Positions 11,283 to 23,026 are shown, counted from the stretch's first letter. The stretch: DNA of 64,000 nt from Eutreptiella sp. 'Long Island Sound 2002' (GCA_964036045.1 OZ038383.1:96963568-97027567); one strand, 5' to 3'. The notes: a model not told the origin generated them from the letters alone. Translations and numbers: made by a program.

Positions 11283-12760
11283 GAGCAAACCCTGGGGGAG
11301 CCTCGATAACACACAAGCATGGCAGCGGGTACCCAGGACCATCCCCTGAAGGGGGGGGGGGGTGTCACATCCTCACTTCAGGCCGGTTTGCAGGTTCGGC
11401 TGCCCAAATCCCACAGTAAGACAGGTACGGTGCTGTAGCTGTTAGTAACTGCAAGTATAGTATCAAGTATCAAGTCCCGGGTCCTGGCGGCGATTGTTCG
11501 GCATCCAAAGGACCCGTTAACCCATACCAGGCGCACCGGGTGCCGGCTGCGACGGTCACTACCACAGGGGCAGTGGCATACACGGCCAACATAGGCGTCA
11601 AACGACGACCGAGGTGGTCCCACAGGTCGAAAGCGACCACAAAGATCCATCAGGCTTCCCCAGGCTTCCCAAGGCCGCAGTCTGGGGGAGAGTCCCCACG
11701 GGTCCTTCCTTGGGCGCACCATGTCCATATCCACGATGCGAGTCCAGAGTGTTAAAGCCAAACGAGCTCCTCCATAAGGGATCGGGCATCAAGGCCGTCT
11801 TTTCTGTCGCCCCATTACCACGAAGGCCATGCACGAGGGAGTCCTCATGCAGTCTGGGCGGAGGCGTCGACTCCTCAAACCACCAGTTTCCCAGGCAGAC
11901 TGACCGAGGTCAGGACACCGGAGGTCACCACCCGACTGCTAGTGCGTCTGCGAGTCGGTAGGCTCACACTGGGACTGACAGTGGCGGACCGGTGGGAGTG
12001 CAGTCAGGCAACTTGGCTTCCCACCTGGCGCCATCAGGATCTCAGCACATCACAGCCACTAAGGCGGACGGTATCAGGGGCACTCAAACAGAAGAATCTG
12101 TACTCAGGTACTGGTCCAGGCTGGACCTTATGTAAGAGCATGTAAACGGCGACTCAGGGCGCTCTCGTATTCCGATTGGCATCCCTTCGGGGGGAAAAAC
12201 AGTCCACATCTCGGTGATGGGCTGATAACACTTAACATACAGATGCACATATCCTGGGGAACAGAAAAACAAGCAATAAGCGGGGTAATAGGCGTGTAAA
12301 CACACTCTGGACAGAGCGCCAAACCACGCCCCGGTTGGGATAAGGCATGTGCAGGAGGGTGGACAGGAAAACGCCTGAGTTCAGGCCATATATAGTCTGC
12401 AGACACACGTAGACTGGTCTGGATCCCGCAAGTGCCATGGGACCAGACCACACACCTAAAAAAATCGCAATGCCGATGACAGCGGCATCCGTTGCGCAAC
12501 GTCGTATGGGCTTCAGGGCCCCAAGAGCTCAGAAAATGTGAAGGTCAGTCGCCCTGCCTGGTTTCTCAAGGATTCAGCAGGCGGGGAGCGACAAATAGTA
12601 GTGGAAGAGAGGGGCCATCCTCCTCTGGATTCAGCAGGGGGGGGTATATGGCCACTCTGGTGGCAGGTCACCGGAAGATGGAAGAGAACAAGCAAGTGAG
12701 GGACGATCCGTTGACCAAACAAGCGCTCAAACTGCATCAGGGGAGAGCTCAGGGCGGTAA
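11283..12760 (-). other. 3' untranslated part of element A
   Basis: About 1.5 kb between the integrase stop and the polypurine tract contains only short, overlapping frames on both strands and a second C/G homopolymer near 11349. I recognise no gene. Confidence 0.6.
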
Positions 12761-14206
12761 TCAGGCGCCCCTGGCTGCAATCGCCCGGGTGAGTGCTGCC
12801 AAGTCCGAGACATGGATCTTGGTCTTGTGCTTGCGGATGTAGTCCATGAAGGGGGTATTGATCCGCGGCACGAACGAGGAGACGGGTTCCCAGGTGTCGT
12901 GGGACGGCCCATAGCCTCGCCAACGAACCTTGAACTCCAAGCCTCCGGGTGCCGAGGCGTTCTGACGCTGGGCCAGGATTTTCTCGACCGTATAGTCGTC
13001 CTGCTCAGCATAGTCGTCGTCCGAATCAGCCTCATGTGCGGCATAGTCCAGGGACACATGTTGGCCACGGAGGTCGGGTTCCGGCACACGGAGTTGACTC
13101 TCGTGGCGCTCCCGGAACTGTCCGTGACCCACCTTGATGCGGTAGGTGTCCTCACCAATCCTGCGGACCACCTCTCCGGGTGTGAACCAGGTTTTGGTGC
13201 GGTGAGTGCCCATAGGCCGGGGTTTGATCACCCACACCGGGTCTCCCACCCTGAACGTTTGCGCTGTCGAGCTCGGGGCGGACTTCTGACGCTCAGCATG
13301 CTCCTTCTCGAGCCGCTGGCGGATGTCCCGCGCCGTTTGCTCTTGCCGCGCAAAGAATTCCTTGGCGTCCATGGCCATACCATCACCAGACATGGTAAGT
13401 CCCCGACCAAGGGGGTCCCTGCCGAACAGAATCTGGTGAGGGGACAAGCCACCCGGAGTGGGGGTGTCATGATGGGCCTTCAGAGCGGGCCACATCTCCT
13501 CAAACCAGTTCGGACCAGGATTGGTGATGAGAGTTTTGCGCAGCTTCTCGAACAGCTGCCGTCCAGCCACTTCAGCCCGGCCATTGGACCGGCTGAGATA
13601 GGCGACGCTCTTGGCATGACGTATTCCCATGAGGGAACACATGGCCTTGAACCAGCCACCAGTAAACTGGGGCCCTCGGTCACTGCAAATGGTGCGGGGG
13701 ATGTCAAAGACGGTCAGCCAATGACGAATCATCATGACTGCCACTTCCTTGGCAAGCAACCCCTTTTTGCGTGCCGGAACGGCTATTACGTAGCCGCTGT
13801 GGCGATCCACACAAAGGACCACACAGTCAAAGGTCTCCTTGCCTATGTGAACTTCTGGCATGTAGAAGACGTCCATGGCCACGCTCTCCATGGGCTGGTC
13901 AGGCACCGGAGTCCATTGGGCTTCCCCCTTGACGTTCCGGTTATCGGGATTGCAGGCCTGACAGACCGGGCAACCCTTCCTGACCTTCTTGATGGCGGTG
14001 TAGAGATTGATCTGGTCGATCTCAAACCGACGCTGCATGTCCAGGGCTTGCTTTTTGACCCCTGGGTGCATCATGTGGTGGTGCCAAGCCTCACCTAGCC
14101 CGAGCACTCGGGACCCTGGGACCAGCAGCTTACCATTCCGGTAGAGCTTGCCATCTTCCTCATTCAGCCCCTTTGGCCACTTCTGCCCGTCATCAGGGTC
14201 GGTCAC
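12761..14206 (-). CDS. integrase with chromodomain (element A pol, 3' part)
   Basis: About 481 residues. An HHCC zinc region (His around 42-47, CPVCQAC at 79-85) precedes the DDE core: Asp112 in MDVFY, Asp176 in CSDRGPQFTGG and Glu212 in NGRAEVAG, giving an exact DD35E spacing. A C-terminal integrase segment (FRVGDPVWVIKPR) and a chromodomain at about 404-445 (YTVEKILAQ, FKVRWRGYG, DTWEP) follow. The enzyme inserts element cDNA, and the chromodomain is known in related elements to direct it to marked chromatin. The frame opens with GTG at 14206, just after an in-frame stop at about 14217, because the true upstream part was in RNase H/linker sequence now cut away by the nested element at 14269. 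A long plus-strand frame over the same bases is only its antisense shadow. Confidence 0.92.
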   Translation of the reverse strand: MTDPDDGQKWPKGLNEEDGKLYRNGKLLVPGSRVLGLGEAWHHHMMHPGVKKQALDMQRRFEIDQINLYTAIKKVRKGCPVCQACNPDNRNVKGEAQWTPVPDQPMESVAMDVFYMPEVHIGKETFDCVVLCVDRHSGYVIAVPARKKGLLAKEVAVMMIRHWLTVFDIPRTICSDRGPQFTGGWFKAMCSLMGIRHAKSVAYLSRSNGRAEVAGRQLFEKLRKTLITNPGPNWFEEMWPALKAHHDTPTPGGLSPHQILFGRDPLGRGLTMSGDGMAMDAKEFFARQEQTARDIRQRLEKEHAERQKSAPSSTAQTFRVGDPVWVIKPRPMGTHRTKTWFTPGEVVRRIGEDTYRIKVGHGQFRERHESQLRVPEPDLRGQHVSLDYAAHEADSDDDYAEQDDYTVEKILAQRQNASAPGGLEFKVRWRGYGPSHDTWEPVSSFVPRINTPFMDYIRKHKTKIHVSDLAALTRAIAARGA

Positions 14207-14268
14207 AGCCCTTTATTCGGCCTGAAGGCCTCAGACTTAGCGTAGTTGTCGGTCCAGTCGTCCTGGTG

Positions 14269-15015
14269 TGTAAGTTCACCCTTTGTGGTGCGCTCGGTTC
14301 ACATGGCCATTGTCTGGCGGTAGCTCCGTGTTCTGGACCCTTCGGTAGTCCGAGCGGCAGTGAAGGGGAACCTTGGGGTGTTTCCTGGCCCTGGTGCTTG
14401 GGGCCCGGCGACTCTGCGGCGCTTGCCCATGTAGGTGGCAACAGGCGTGGAGTGGACCTATTTTGAGGTGCTTGCTTCTGCCGTAGTTTGCTGCCCCACT
14501 TATTGGTTGAAGACCATATCATGATTCTCCTGCTGGGTCTCCGGCTGAGACAAAATCACAGTTTGAGAAAATAGTTGGGAGCAACAAGGGAAACGACGGC
14601 AAAGACCAAAGCTGCAGTACTTGTACTGATTTGTTATTCCGGTAGTCACGTAGGTCCACAACGCCAGAGACAATACATGGGCTTACAACACCCCTGAGCA
14701 ACACAAACAGGAAAGTATGTACATCTCTGTCGGATAAAACTTTGCACTAAAATCCCCACAAGCAGAAACATTGCGTAGCACTCTTGGTGTGCTGTCCTGG
14801 CTATCCTGCCGACCATTCTCATCATTTCATGATACTGTACATGCGTAGGAATAGCACGTGTGCGCATCTGTCAAAGGCGTCGCGCTTCAATTAAGTCGTC
14901 GTACTGCCTGGAGGTGAAGGCAAAAAAATATGCGTGGTATGAATTTTAGGTGTATATTAGATCGGCACCTGTTGTTGGATCGGGTGTCTGGCTTTGGTGG
15001 GCGACCGCAGTTACA
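14269..15015 (-). repeat. 3' LTR of nested element
   Basis: 747-bp repeat of 19435-20181. Its terminal inverted bases are TGTAA/TTACA. Confidence 0.9.
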
Positions 15016-15025
15016 CCCCCCTACC
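15016..15025 (-). promoter_or_regulatory. polypurine tract of nested element
   Basis: On the minus strand GGTAGGGGGG abuts the 3' LTR, showing that the element reads on the minus strand like its host element. Confidence 0.7.
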
Positions 15026-18000
15026 AGGACGCACCCACGGGGGTGAGGCCGATACGCACAGAGTAATGCGGTCGGCCACACCTGACACAGGCTTGGACCT
15101 GGAAACTATCACAGTCACAATGTAGGGCACCCTGAAGCGTCCCTAAAACAGTCCTGCACCGGCAGGCGCAACTAACTGAGTGTTGCTGCACCCCAGCCGA
15201 CTGTGTACCCTGTCTGCTGGTCCATGTATACCCTCGACAGCTGTGGTATTACCTATCAACTTCCGGGTCTACACATGTGTCCCACAAAACAGTGACTCTT
15301 TTTGCGGCTGTGGTTTGACCTATCAACCTGGTTCTGGTTTGACCTATGAACCTGACACATCGCAGCATGCCATGCATACACTGGAATTGTCGCTGCATGA
15401 CAGTCAAAAGAGCTGTAAATAATGATAATAATTTATGGAGTGATGCTGCGGATGATGATGATTGATGTTGCACTGACACTGAAGTCATGTGAAATGTAAT
15501 GTGACATGCTGACAACAGCAACATGGATTGAAATGATTGCTGAGATGATGAATCCATAGACTGCTAATAGACTACTGATGAATTGATGAAGTGATGAATG
15601 ATGAATGATGTATGATGGATGAAACTGATGACATGAATGACACTGACATGATTGCTGAGATGAACTGCTGATTGAAATTGGAACTGAAATTCCAAACCTC
15701 CTGAATGCTCCATTTTCTCTGCCGTACCCAAACTGAGGTATGTACAAGCGACAGTGGCGCCTGAAGCTGGCACACAGATACATGGCTGGAGGACAGACAG
15801 AATGTGCGCAAAAATGTCGGTATATGCGGGTGAGAAAAGGGATCAAGTGTACATTCTGCGGCTCTGCTGTGGTTGTGGTGTCCGTGGGGTCTTTTCCCTC
15901 TTTGCCTGTTGTGGTTGTGGGATCTGTGGGGTCTTTGCTGCAGTGCTGCCACGGCCTGATACCCGGCAGCTAAGACCCACCAAACAAACACGTGGATTTC
16001 TTGTCTCTCCAAACGAGTACAAGTCAGCCCTACTCCGGCAAGAGTAACTAGTTGCGTGTTGCCGCACGTCAACCGGCTTGTGTCCATAACGCAATGGCTA
16101 ATTCAGACGCAGGTAGTGTGCAGAGCTAAAGTGGCGTGGAGTAATGTCCGCTGTGGTAATACCTATCAGCGCGAGACCCTGGTAATACCTATGAGTCCCC
16201 AGACAAGAACAAAATGGACACTGTGGTACAACCTATCAGTGTCTGTGATCTGAGTCGCAAAACAGAAGTAGACTTGTGGAAAGAAAACTGGATGGTATGG
16301 GTCGCCGATGTACAGCAATTGAGTGGGTTAGTCCTCTGCTCAACTACCATCAAGTCGGAAGAAAACTGGATTGTATGGGTCGCCGATGTACAGCAATTGA
16401 GTGGGTTAATCCTCTGCTCAACTACCCTCATGGTCACTTCTTCCAGTCATGTGTCATGTGTCATGTGAACTGTCATTCTTGATGCACTGAGCGTGGATGG
16501 TGAAAGATGTAAAAGGTTGTTACCAAGTTCTGACCATTCGTAACTCACTTACAGGTTCGCTCTGGCGAAGGCGTTGACTGCACATGAGCAGCCAAAATAG
16601 GCTGATTGACTTGAAATGGTGATGGATGATCACAAAGATGAAATTCTCTCAAAGAGTGAAAAATGACCAAAATCGACCCAAAACTCACCTCGAAAACACC
16701 CAGGCGCACTCGGAGTGCCCCAGCAGCGCCGTGGTGAACGACGGAGAGCGTCGCCACGCGTCGCAGCTGTCGCTTGCGACCGATCCTGCCAAAAATGGCA
16801 CATTTGGCCAGAAACAGGCCAAAAAGGTCTAAAAACCCAAAATGAGCCAGGATGAAGCCCTGAAACTGAGCAAGACGCTGCAAGAGAGCCGTCGACACAC
16901 AATACCAGTGTCGACGAGTGCCACCAACACACTCGCGCGTCGAAAAGCGACGACAAGCGTCGCCGACAGAAAAAGAGAGCAAAATTTGAAAATTTGCAAA
17001 ATTAAAGAATTGAAACAGAATTAGCTGCTACAGGTGGGGCAGGACAGTCAAACGCTGTCAGCGCAGCGTAGAGCGTCACGTTGTGAGCGCCGTAACCCTG
17101 TCTGAGCGCGTCGCCAGGGAACAGGGACTCTGATTCGCAACAAAATATCAAAATCCAACTTCAAACTACAAAATTGCTTCAAGAACACCAAAATGAGAGA
17201 AACAAACACCTTGTGGACCTGTACTGTACTCCCCAAATTCCAACAAAAGGTAACAACCCATGACTTCGTTCATTTGAATACGATGTCTCCACAGGAAGGA
17301 CAAACAGAACGACGATGGACAGTTGACCTTGTAGGAACAATAAAACAAACCAACAAACAGACCAAGACCTGGACAAATCAAACATGTGAGGAAAGGGAGG
17401 AACAGCACTTCAGGCACTTCAGGGCTGGTTTGTACAAGGGAGCTGGATACAAGGTCGTACACCTGTATTGCTGTCGACGCACTGCAGCACCATCTCTTTC
17501 CAGGACGAAGGCATTTTGAACCGACATGGCATGGCTTGAGGAAAGGATGAGTGGAGAGAAACGAAATGTTCAGCCCTGACACCCAGCGTTGTTCAATGAT
17601 GACACTTAGGAATGCTCTGAAATTTCCAGCCTTGAAACTTCAGGACCTCAAGCGTTCACTGCAGGTTATCAAAACTTCAGACAAGCAAACAGACATCAGG
17701 TTACCACAACCTGCTCTCAAGAATTAACCCTAAAAAATTGTGGACTGAAGTTCAACTCAACCAAGGCTATCTGGACGCCACCCCCAGGCCATTGAGCTGG
17801 TACCTGGACAGCGCCGTGGCAAGCCCAGCACCACTAGTTGAAGAGGAAAAACAAGAAGGAATGGGGAATCATCCGTCAACAGCAATACTTCCCACTCCGT
17901 GAGTTTTAGTAAGAGTTGGACGGCCTTCGAACGCTTGGCCCAGCACTAGCAAGCACTGCCCCTCGCTCGCACAGGGGTCCAATGGCGAGCGGAGGAAGTG

Positions 18001-18071
18001 AGCAGCTGTCGTGGCGAAGGGGTACAAAGGGTCGTCGAAGCAATAATGCACTGTACAGAAGTCAACAAACT
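15026..18071 (-). other. long non-coding part of nested element
   Basis: About 3 kb downstream of the single ORF has no convincing gene. It includes an ATGA/GATG-rich imperfect microsatellite (about 15420-15680) and a 78-bp tandem duplication (16283-16438). Such long non-coding interiors are typical of large non-autonomous LTR derivatives. Confidence 0.6.
16283..16438. repeat. 78-bp tandem duplication
   Basis: Units 16283-16360 and 16361-16438 are nearly identical, both starting GAAAACTGGAT and containing TCGCCGATGTACAGCAATTG. Confidence 0.85.
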
Positions 18072-19445
18072 CTACTTGTGGCGGAAATGACACTGTCCTT
18101 CCTTGTGACGCCAGCACCGTGTGCCGTACCTGCACCACCGACTTTGAGAGTGAGTGGTGACAGACAGAGAATGAGCTGTCACAGGGACTGGTGTTGTAAA
18201 CGAAAACGCATCAGGGCTCTCTAGAGGTCCTACATCCTGCAAAGGAGAGGACAGTTCAGACCCATAGGACCGATTTTCCTTGCTCTCTGCAGGGTCGTCA
18301 GCTCCTCCAGAAAAAGACTCTTCAGGCTCGTGTTCTGAGCTCTCCTTATTCTCCGAGTTGTCGTCAATTTCTTCAGAAAAATCTTCTTCTGCTTCTGCCT
18401 CTTCCTCTTCGACGTGGTCTTGATAGTAGTATTCATTGGGTTGTGCCTCATCCTGATCAGCCTCGACATCTGCTTCTGCCTCTTCCTCTTGGGCATCGAC
18501 GTCTGATTGTGCCTCTTCGTCTTCGACTTGGTCTTGGTAGTAGTCCTCATTTGTGTAGTACAGCTGCAACTGAGGGCCACTGTTCTTTAGGTACCACCAC
18601 TCTAACTGTTCCTTCTCACCAATGATGAAGGAGTCCCAGTAGTCGTCAGCGTCCAATTCAATGGGCTCGCTACCGTCAGAAGCCTCTTCTCCGTCGTCTT
18701 CTTCATAGTGGTAGGCGGTCTGAAACTCGTTGTCCAAACGACCCAAGACCATAGTGTTTCCTTCACTTTGCATCCACACATTATACAGAACAAGATAAAC
18801 AAAATCGTACAGCGCCTGAGAATCATGCCACGGCTCGCACTCGCCGCAAAGAACCTTGCAACAAATCCTAGCCCAGCACCTGACTGGGCTCGGTAGTAGC
18901 CTCGCAGCAGACAGTGAGTCGACGTGTCCGAACATATGTTGCAGCTGTTGCGCTGTTACTTCCCAGAGATTCTCCACAACCTCGGATCCAGATTTCCAGG
19001 CGACATCCAGTAGACTTCCCCAGAAATCCTCCAAAACCACGTGGACGGCGTCTGGCGCTCTCAGCCCTGCAATATGAAACACTTCGCGCGTCTCTTCTCC
19101 ATCGTGGTTTGGCTCTTCGTCAGAAGTGTTCCTCTCTTCGTCGATCTCGTCCCACACAATACAGAAAGGGCAACCAAAGAAGCAACAGTCACATGTGACA
19201 CTCGTGGCGAGACCGCGAGCTCGGACTTCGGCTGCCTCCTTTTCAAACTGAGCACGTTCTTTCACAAGACGGGCAACGATGTCATCCCAGGAACATGATT
19301 CTGTTGTGCGCGGGCTGTGTAGCCTTGCATTGACGCACGACCAGCCAATCAAGCAGCGTCTGCATTCGCCGCAGCTCTGCTTCTGCTCTGTAGCACCATC
19401 AACAAGCGCAGCAGACATAGAGCATGTATTGTCTTGTAAGTTCAC
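18072..19445 (-). CDS. acidic CCCH zinc-finger protein carried by nested element
   Basis: 457 residues, unrecognised as a whole. Near the N terminus there are Cys clusters (CGECRRCLIGWSC, CDCCFFGCPFC). The middle (about 125-235) is mixed and could be globular. Residues about 240-400 are strongly acidic with a repeated motif (YYQDQVEDEEAQ, YYYQDHVEEEEAE). The last 20 residues form an atypical CCCH finger, C-x5-C-x7-C-x3-H, a type often found in RNA-binding proteins. The first ATG (19445) lies in the last bases of the 5' LTR, and a second Met is about ten codons in. It may be a captured host gene or a Gag substitute that packages RNA through the finger. No Gag, protease or pol motif is visible. 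The frame is intact, unlike the pol genes around it. Confidence 0.7.
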   Translation of the reverse strand: MNLQDNTCSMSAALVDGATEQKQSCGECRRCLIGWSCVNARLHSPRTTESCSWDDIVARLVKERAQFEKEAAEVRARGLATSVTCDCCFFGCPFCIVWDEIDEERNTSDEEPNHDGEETREVFHIAGLRAPDAVHVVLEDFWGSLLDVAWKSGSEVVENLWEVTAQQLQHMFGHVDSLSAARLLPSPVRCWARICCKVLCGECEPWHDSQALYDFVYLVLYNVWMQSEGNTMVLGRLDNEFQTAYHYEEDDGEEASDGSEPIELDADDYWDSFIIGEKEQLEWWYLKNSGPQLQLYYTNEDYYQDQVEDEEAQSDVDAQEEEAEADVEADQDEAQPNEYYYQDHVEEEEAEAEEDFSEEIDDNSENKESSEHEPEESFSGGADDPAESKENRSYGSELSSPLQDVGPLESPDAFSFTTPVPVTAHSLSVTTHSQSRWCRYGTRCWRHKEGQCHFRHK

Positions 19446-20181
19446 CCTTTGTGGTGCGCTCGGTTCACATGGCCATTGTCTGGCGGTAGCTCCGTGTTCT
19501 GGACCCTTGGGTAGTCCGAGCGGCAGTGAAGGGGAACCTTGGGGTGTTTCCTGGCCCTGGTGCTTGGGGCCCGGCGACTCTGCGGCGCTTGCCTATGTAG
19601 GTGGCAACAGGCGTGGAGTGGACCTATTTTGAGGTGCTTGCTTCTGCCGTAGTTTGCTGCCCCACTTATTGGTTGAAGACCATATCATGATTCTCCTGCT
19701 GGGTCTCCGGCTGAGACAAAATCACAGTTTGAGAAAATAGTTGGGAGCAACAAGGGAAACGACGGCAAAGACCAAAGCTGCAGTACTTGTACTGATTTGT
19801 TATTCCGGTAGTCACGTAGGTCCACAACGCCAGAGACAATACATGGGCTTACAACACCCCTGAGCAACACAAACAGGAAAGTATGTACATCTCTGTCAGA
19901 TACAACTTTGCACTAAAATCCCCACAAGCAGAAACATTGCGTAGCACTCTTGGTGTGCTGTCCTGGCTATCCTGCCGAGCATTCTCATCATTTCATGATA
20001 CTGTACATGCGTAGGAATAGCACGTGTGCGCGTCTGTCAAAGGCGTCGCGCTTCAATTAAGTCGTCGTACTGCCTGGAGGTGAAGGCAAAAAAATATGCG
20101 TGGTATGAATTTTAGGTGTATATTAGATCGGCACCTGTTGTTGGATCGGGTGTCTGGCTTTGGTGGGCGACCGCAGTTACA
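19435..20181 (-). repeat. 5' LTR of nested element
   Basis: 747-bp direct repeat of 14269-15015. No TGG-type primer site is evident on its interior side. Confidence 0.9.
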
Positions 20182-20611
20182 CCTGGAGGCAAGGCTCAGG
20201 GAAGAGGTGCTTGTCGGACTCAGCTCCATCAGGGGCGAGTACTCTGACCGCTCTGCCCATCCTCGTTCCGAGGGGGGCATCCGCAGCCATGACGACGAAG
20301 CATTTAACACCCTCCTCCTCCATCAGGGGCTCCATTTCAATGATCCTCTTGCCTTCAGCGGTCTCAGCCTCATCGCCATGGGCAGACATGTCTGTCATGC
20401 CCTTGCTGGCGGGATAGGCCCACCTACTGAGACAGTTCCCCATCGTGTTGTCCTTGCCAGGAACATAAACAACCGTGAGGTCGAACTTGGCCAAGGTGTC
20501 ATGCCATCTTGCCCGTCGGGAGGCGGGACTTGAGGGGGTGTCCACGTGCTCCTTGTGCCACGACTGCAGACTCTGATGGTCGGTGCAGACGGTGACGGGA
20601 TGGAGGGCTAT
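20182..20611 (-). pseudogene. RNase H C-terminal part (element A pol)
   Basis: In the same frame as the preceding block, after a TAG at 20612-20614, come CTDHQSLQSW, RARWHDTLAKFDLTVVYVPG and KDNTMGNCLSRW. These are the end of the gypsy RNase H domain (the usual last motif is N-x-ADALSR; here it reads NTMGNCLSR). The linker to integrase runs into the nested element at 20181 and resumes in a different frame at 14268. Confidence 0.85.
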
Positions 20612-21196
20612 CTACCCAGCCCATTTCCTGAGAGCCATGACGATGGCATACGCCTCCTTTTCTCGGGGCGTCCACGTCCGTCTCTGGCCTTCCGCCAGGA
20701 CTCGGCTCCAGAAGGCCACTGGCACGTGTCTCCCATCGTCAAGCACTTGTTCCAACACAGCGCCAACGGCGTAGTCGGAAGGGTCGGTGCGCAGGACGAA
20801 CCCTCGGTCAGGATCCACGAGTTGCAGACCCACTGCGGATAGCAGCGCCTGCTTCATCCCCTCAAAGGCACGGTCGGACTCAGCTGTCCAGACCAGACTC
20901 TTCTTGGACCCCTTCTTGGTCTCCTCTCGGTTGCCCTTGAGCATGGTCATCATGGGGGCTGCATACTCGGCATACATTTTGATATACCCCGAGTAGTAGT
21001 TGCAGAACACGAAGTACGCCCGTAGCTCAGAGACTGTTTTGGGCTTTTCCCAGTGCTCAATCGCAGCCACCTTGCCAGGTATGGGCTTCCGCTGCCCGTT
21101 CCCAACTATGTGGCCAGCGAAGACCACCTCGCTTACCGCAATGGTGGCCTTGTCACTGCTGCCCGTGAGTTTGTGCCGAACCAGAACGTCCAGCAC
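20612..21196 (-). pseudogene. RT thumb/connection and RNase H N-terminal part (element A pol)
   Basis: 194 codons continue RT in the same frame after a TGA at 21197-21199. They contain FAGHIVGNGQRKPIPGKV and WEKPKTVSELRAY of the RT connection, then the RNase H start LRTDPSDYAVGAVLEQ and WTPREKEAYAIVMALRKW. The block ends at TAG in KWAG-stop, where related proteins continue with Trp. Both stops look like single-base changes. Confidence 0.88.
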
Positions 21197-23026
21197 TCAG
21201 GTGACGTCCCTCTCATGTGCCTCCAGGAGCTCCTCGTAGCTCATACTGGGGTACCGGGACGCGATGATCACGTCGTCCACGAAGGGGTCCGCACAGTCAC
21301 GCACCGGCTCAAGCAGGTTCTCCAGCATCCGCTGAAAAGCCGCATTGCCGTTGGTAACGCCCATGGGCATCACCTTCCACTGGAGAGGTCCAAGTGGGGT
21401 GCTCATGGCTGTGCAGGCACGGGACTCCTTGGCGAGAGGCATCTGATGATAACGATGTTTCAGGTGAATCACCGTGAAGATCCTCCGCCGGTGTTGTTTT
21501 TGCAGCATGTCCTCAATGAGGGGCAGCGTATAGCTGTCATGCTGCGTTTGGGCGTTTAGGCCGCGGTAGTCGACCACGAGCCGCCACTCACCGGCCACCT
21601 TCTTGGGGACGACGAAGCACGGGGAGGCCCACTTGGAGTGGCACGGCTCAAGCCAGCCTCTCTCCATGAAGTCACGGAGGATCTTCTCCATGGCCTCCTT
21701 CCTCTCGCCCCGCAGGGCAAACTCCCGGTGCCGATACACACGGGGGTCCTGCTTCAGTCGTATCTTGGCCTCGCCATACGGTCCACGCACCGGTGGGGGA
21801 AACACAGGCTTTCCGCTGAAGAAGGTGTCCCCATACTTCTGCTTCAGCCTGGCCCTCAATGCCTGGGTCTTGGGGCATTCATCAGACTCCGCCTTGGCTT
21901 TTCCGGGCACCTGGACCCCTAACTTTACTTGAGGGGTAGCGACCCCGCTCGGTTTCGGCTCAGGTGGTCTTGCCAGGTGGCCCAAAGGGCCATCTCTGGT
22001 CTTGCCCCAGAACAAATCACCATAGGTGGGTGGGTTCCTGCCAATCGGCCCGTCCTGGCTGGACATGTGGTCAAGCACCCTCCGTACGAAGGTATCCCCA
22101 TCATAGGAACCAGAGACGATGGAGTCCACTTCCCACCAGGCTTTGTCCTGGCCCTTGCCCTCACGCTGGCTTCCCCAGTCGTGAAAGGGCTGATCCATAT
22201 ACCCCTGAACCAGATCCAACTCCTCTTCCGTGAGGGGGTCTTCCGATTTACCGATGTCAACAGGGGAAACCGCAAAGCATTGCCTCCATGGCTCCGCTAT
22301 GATGCGGTTGACACACACAAAGTCCGTGGCATCGGCCTGTTCAAGGCCCCCATCCACATAGTGGAATTCCGTTAGCCATCTCTGGGGTGGCATGGGCTGT
22401 CCCTTAGTTTCCTGATAGACACTCTCTCCAGCCGGTAGGACGACCTTGTTTAAGGTCATGTTGGTCAATGAGACCACCCAATGTCGGGTGTTTTCCTCCT
22501 CGGTGCATCCCATAGGAACAACCAGCACTGCTTTGGAGCAATCCTTGCGAATCTTCGCTACCACCCTTGGGATGTCCCATCGGGGGCAATGGATCCACAT
22601 CAAACCCTGATGCGGACCCCAGTGCTTCTTCCACGCGGAGTGCTGGGCGCTCCAGTACTTCTCACAAACCCGAAGATTGGCGGAGGTTCCTGAATAGAAC
22701 GCATCCAGGGCCAGATCCGAAGCTCCCAGGTCCGCAACCACTCGGCTCGCCACTTCCGGCATTACGCCGTACTCCTGGTTTGCTGGCCCAGTTGGCTCAG
22801 AGCCCAGCGCGGCCACTTCGAGCTGATTGCATTTCGGGTGGATCCATTGGCATTCCACATGGTGCTCAGGTGACGAAAGCCACGAGAGCTGGTCGTCCTG
22901 GTACAGGGTCATTGAAGCCTGGGCCGGGAGAACGCCGGAGTCCGTCTCCATCATGAAGTCGTACCCAACGATCATGTCCCAGTCCATCTCGGCCTCGTAG
23001 AAGCGACCATGCAGGAGGATTTTCAT
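21197..23026 (-). pseudogene. protease end, methyltransferase-like domain and reverse transcriptase (element A pol)
   Basis: 609 codons. The first 30 or so (WDMIVGYDFM) finish the protease domain, whose start is in another frame (a small indel near 23030). Residues about 105-225 form an extra domain aligned with the one in element B: WIHCPRW (144-150), VVAKIRKDCSKAVLVVP, then VDGG. It corresponds to the NPPF region of Dam-like N6-adenine methyltransferases but has lost the NPPF tetrad. RT occupies about 455-609: WRLVVDYRGLN, FTVIHLKHRYHQMPL, PMGVTNGNAAFQR and FVDDVIIAS. In motif A the catalytic Asp is His (residue 521). The block ends at a TGA where the frame continues, probably from CGA. Confidence 0.9.

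Larger units (their letters stand above)
14269..20181 (-). mobile_element. nested LTR element without pol
   Basis: Direct repeats 14269-15015 and 19435-20181 (747 bp each, about six differences by eye) flank 4,419 bp. The repeats start TGTAAG and end TTACA. A purine tract next to the left repeat sets minus orientation. CCTGG flanks both sides, on the left separated from the LTR by two extra bases (TG). The internal region has one long frame (18072-19445) and no RT, integrase or protease motifs, so it must depend on another element. It sits between the RNase H and integrase parts of element A and its LTRs are more alike than A's, so it inserted later. Confidence 0.88.

Noticed and set aside
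12812-14098. A 428-codon plus-strand frame
   Set aside because: It is the antisense of the integrase/chromodomain gene, whose motifs are unmistakable on the minus strand.
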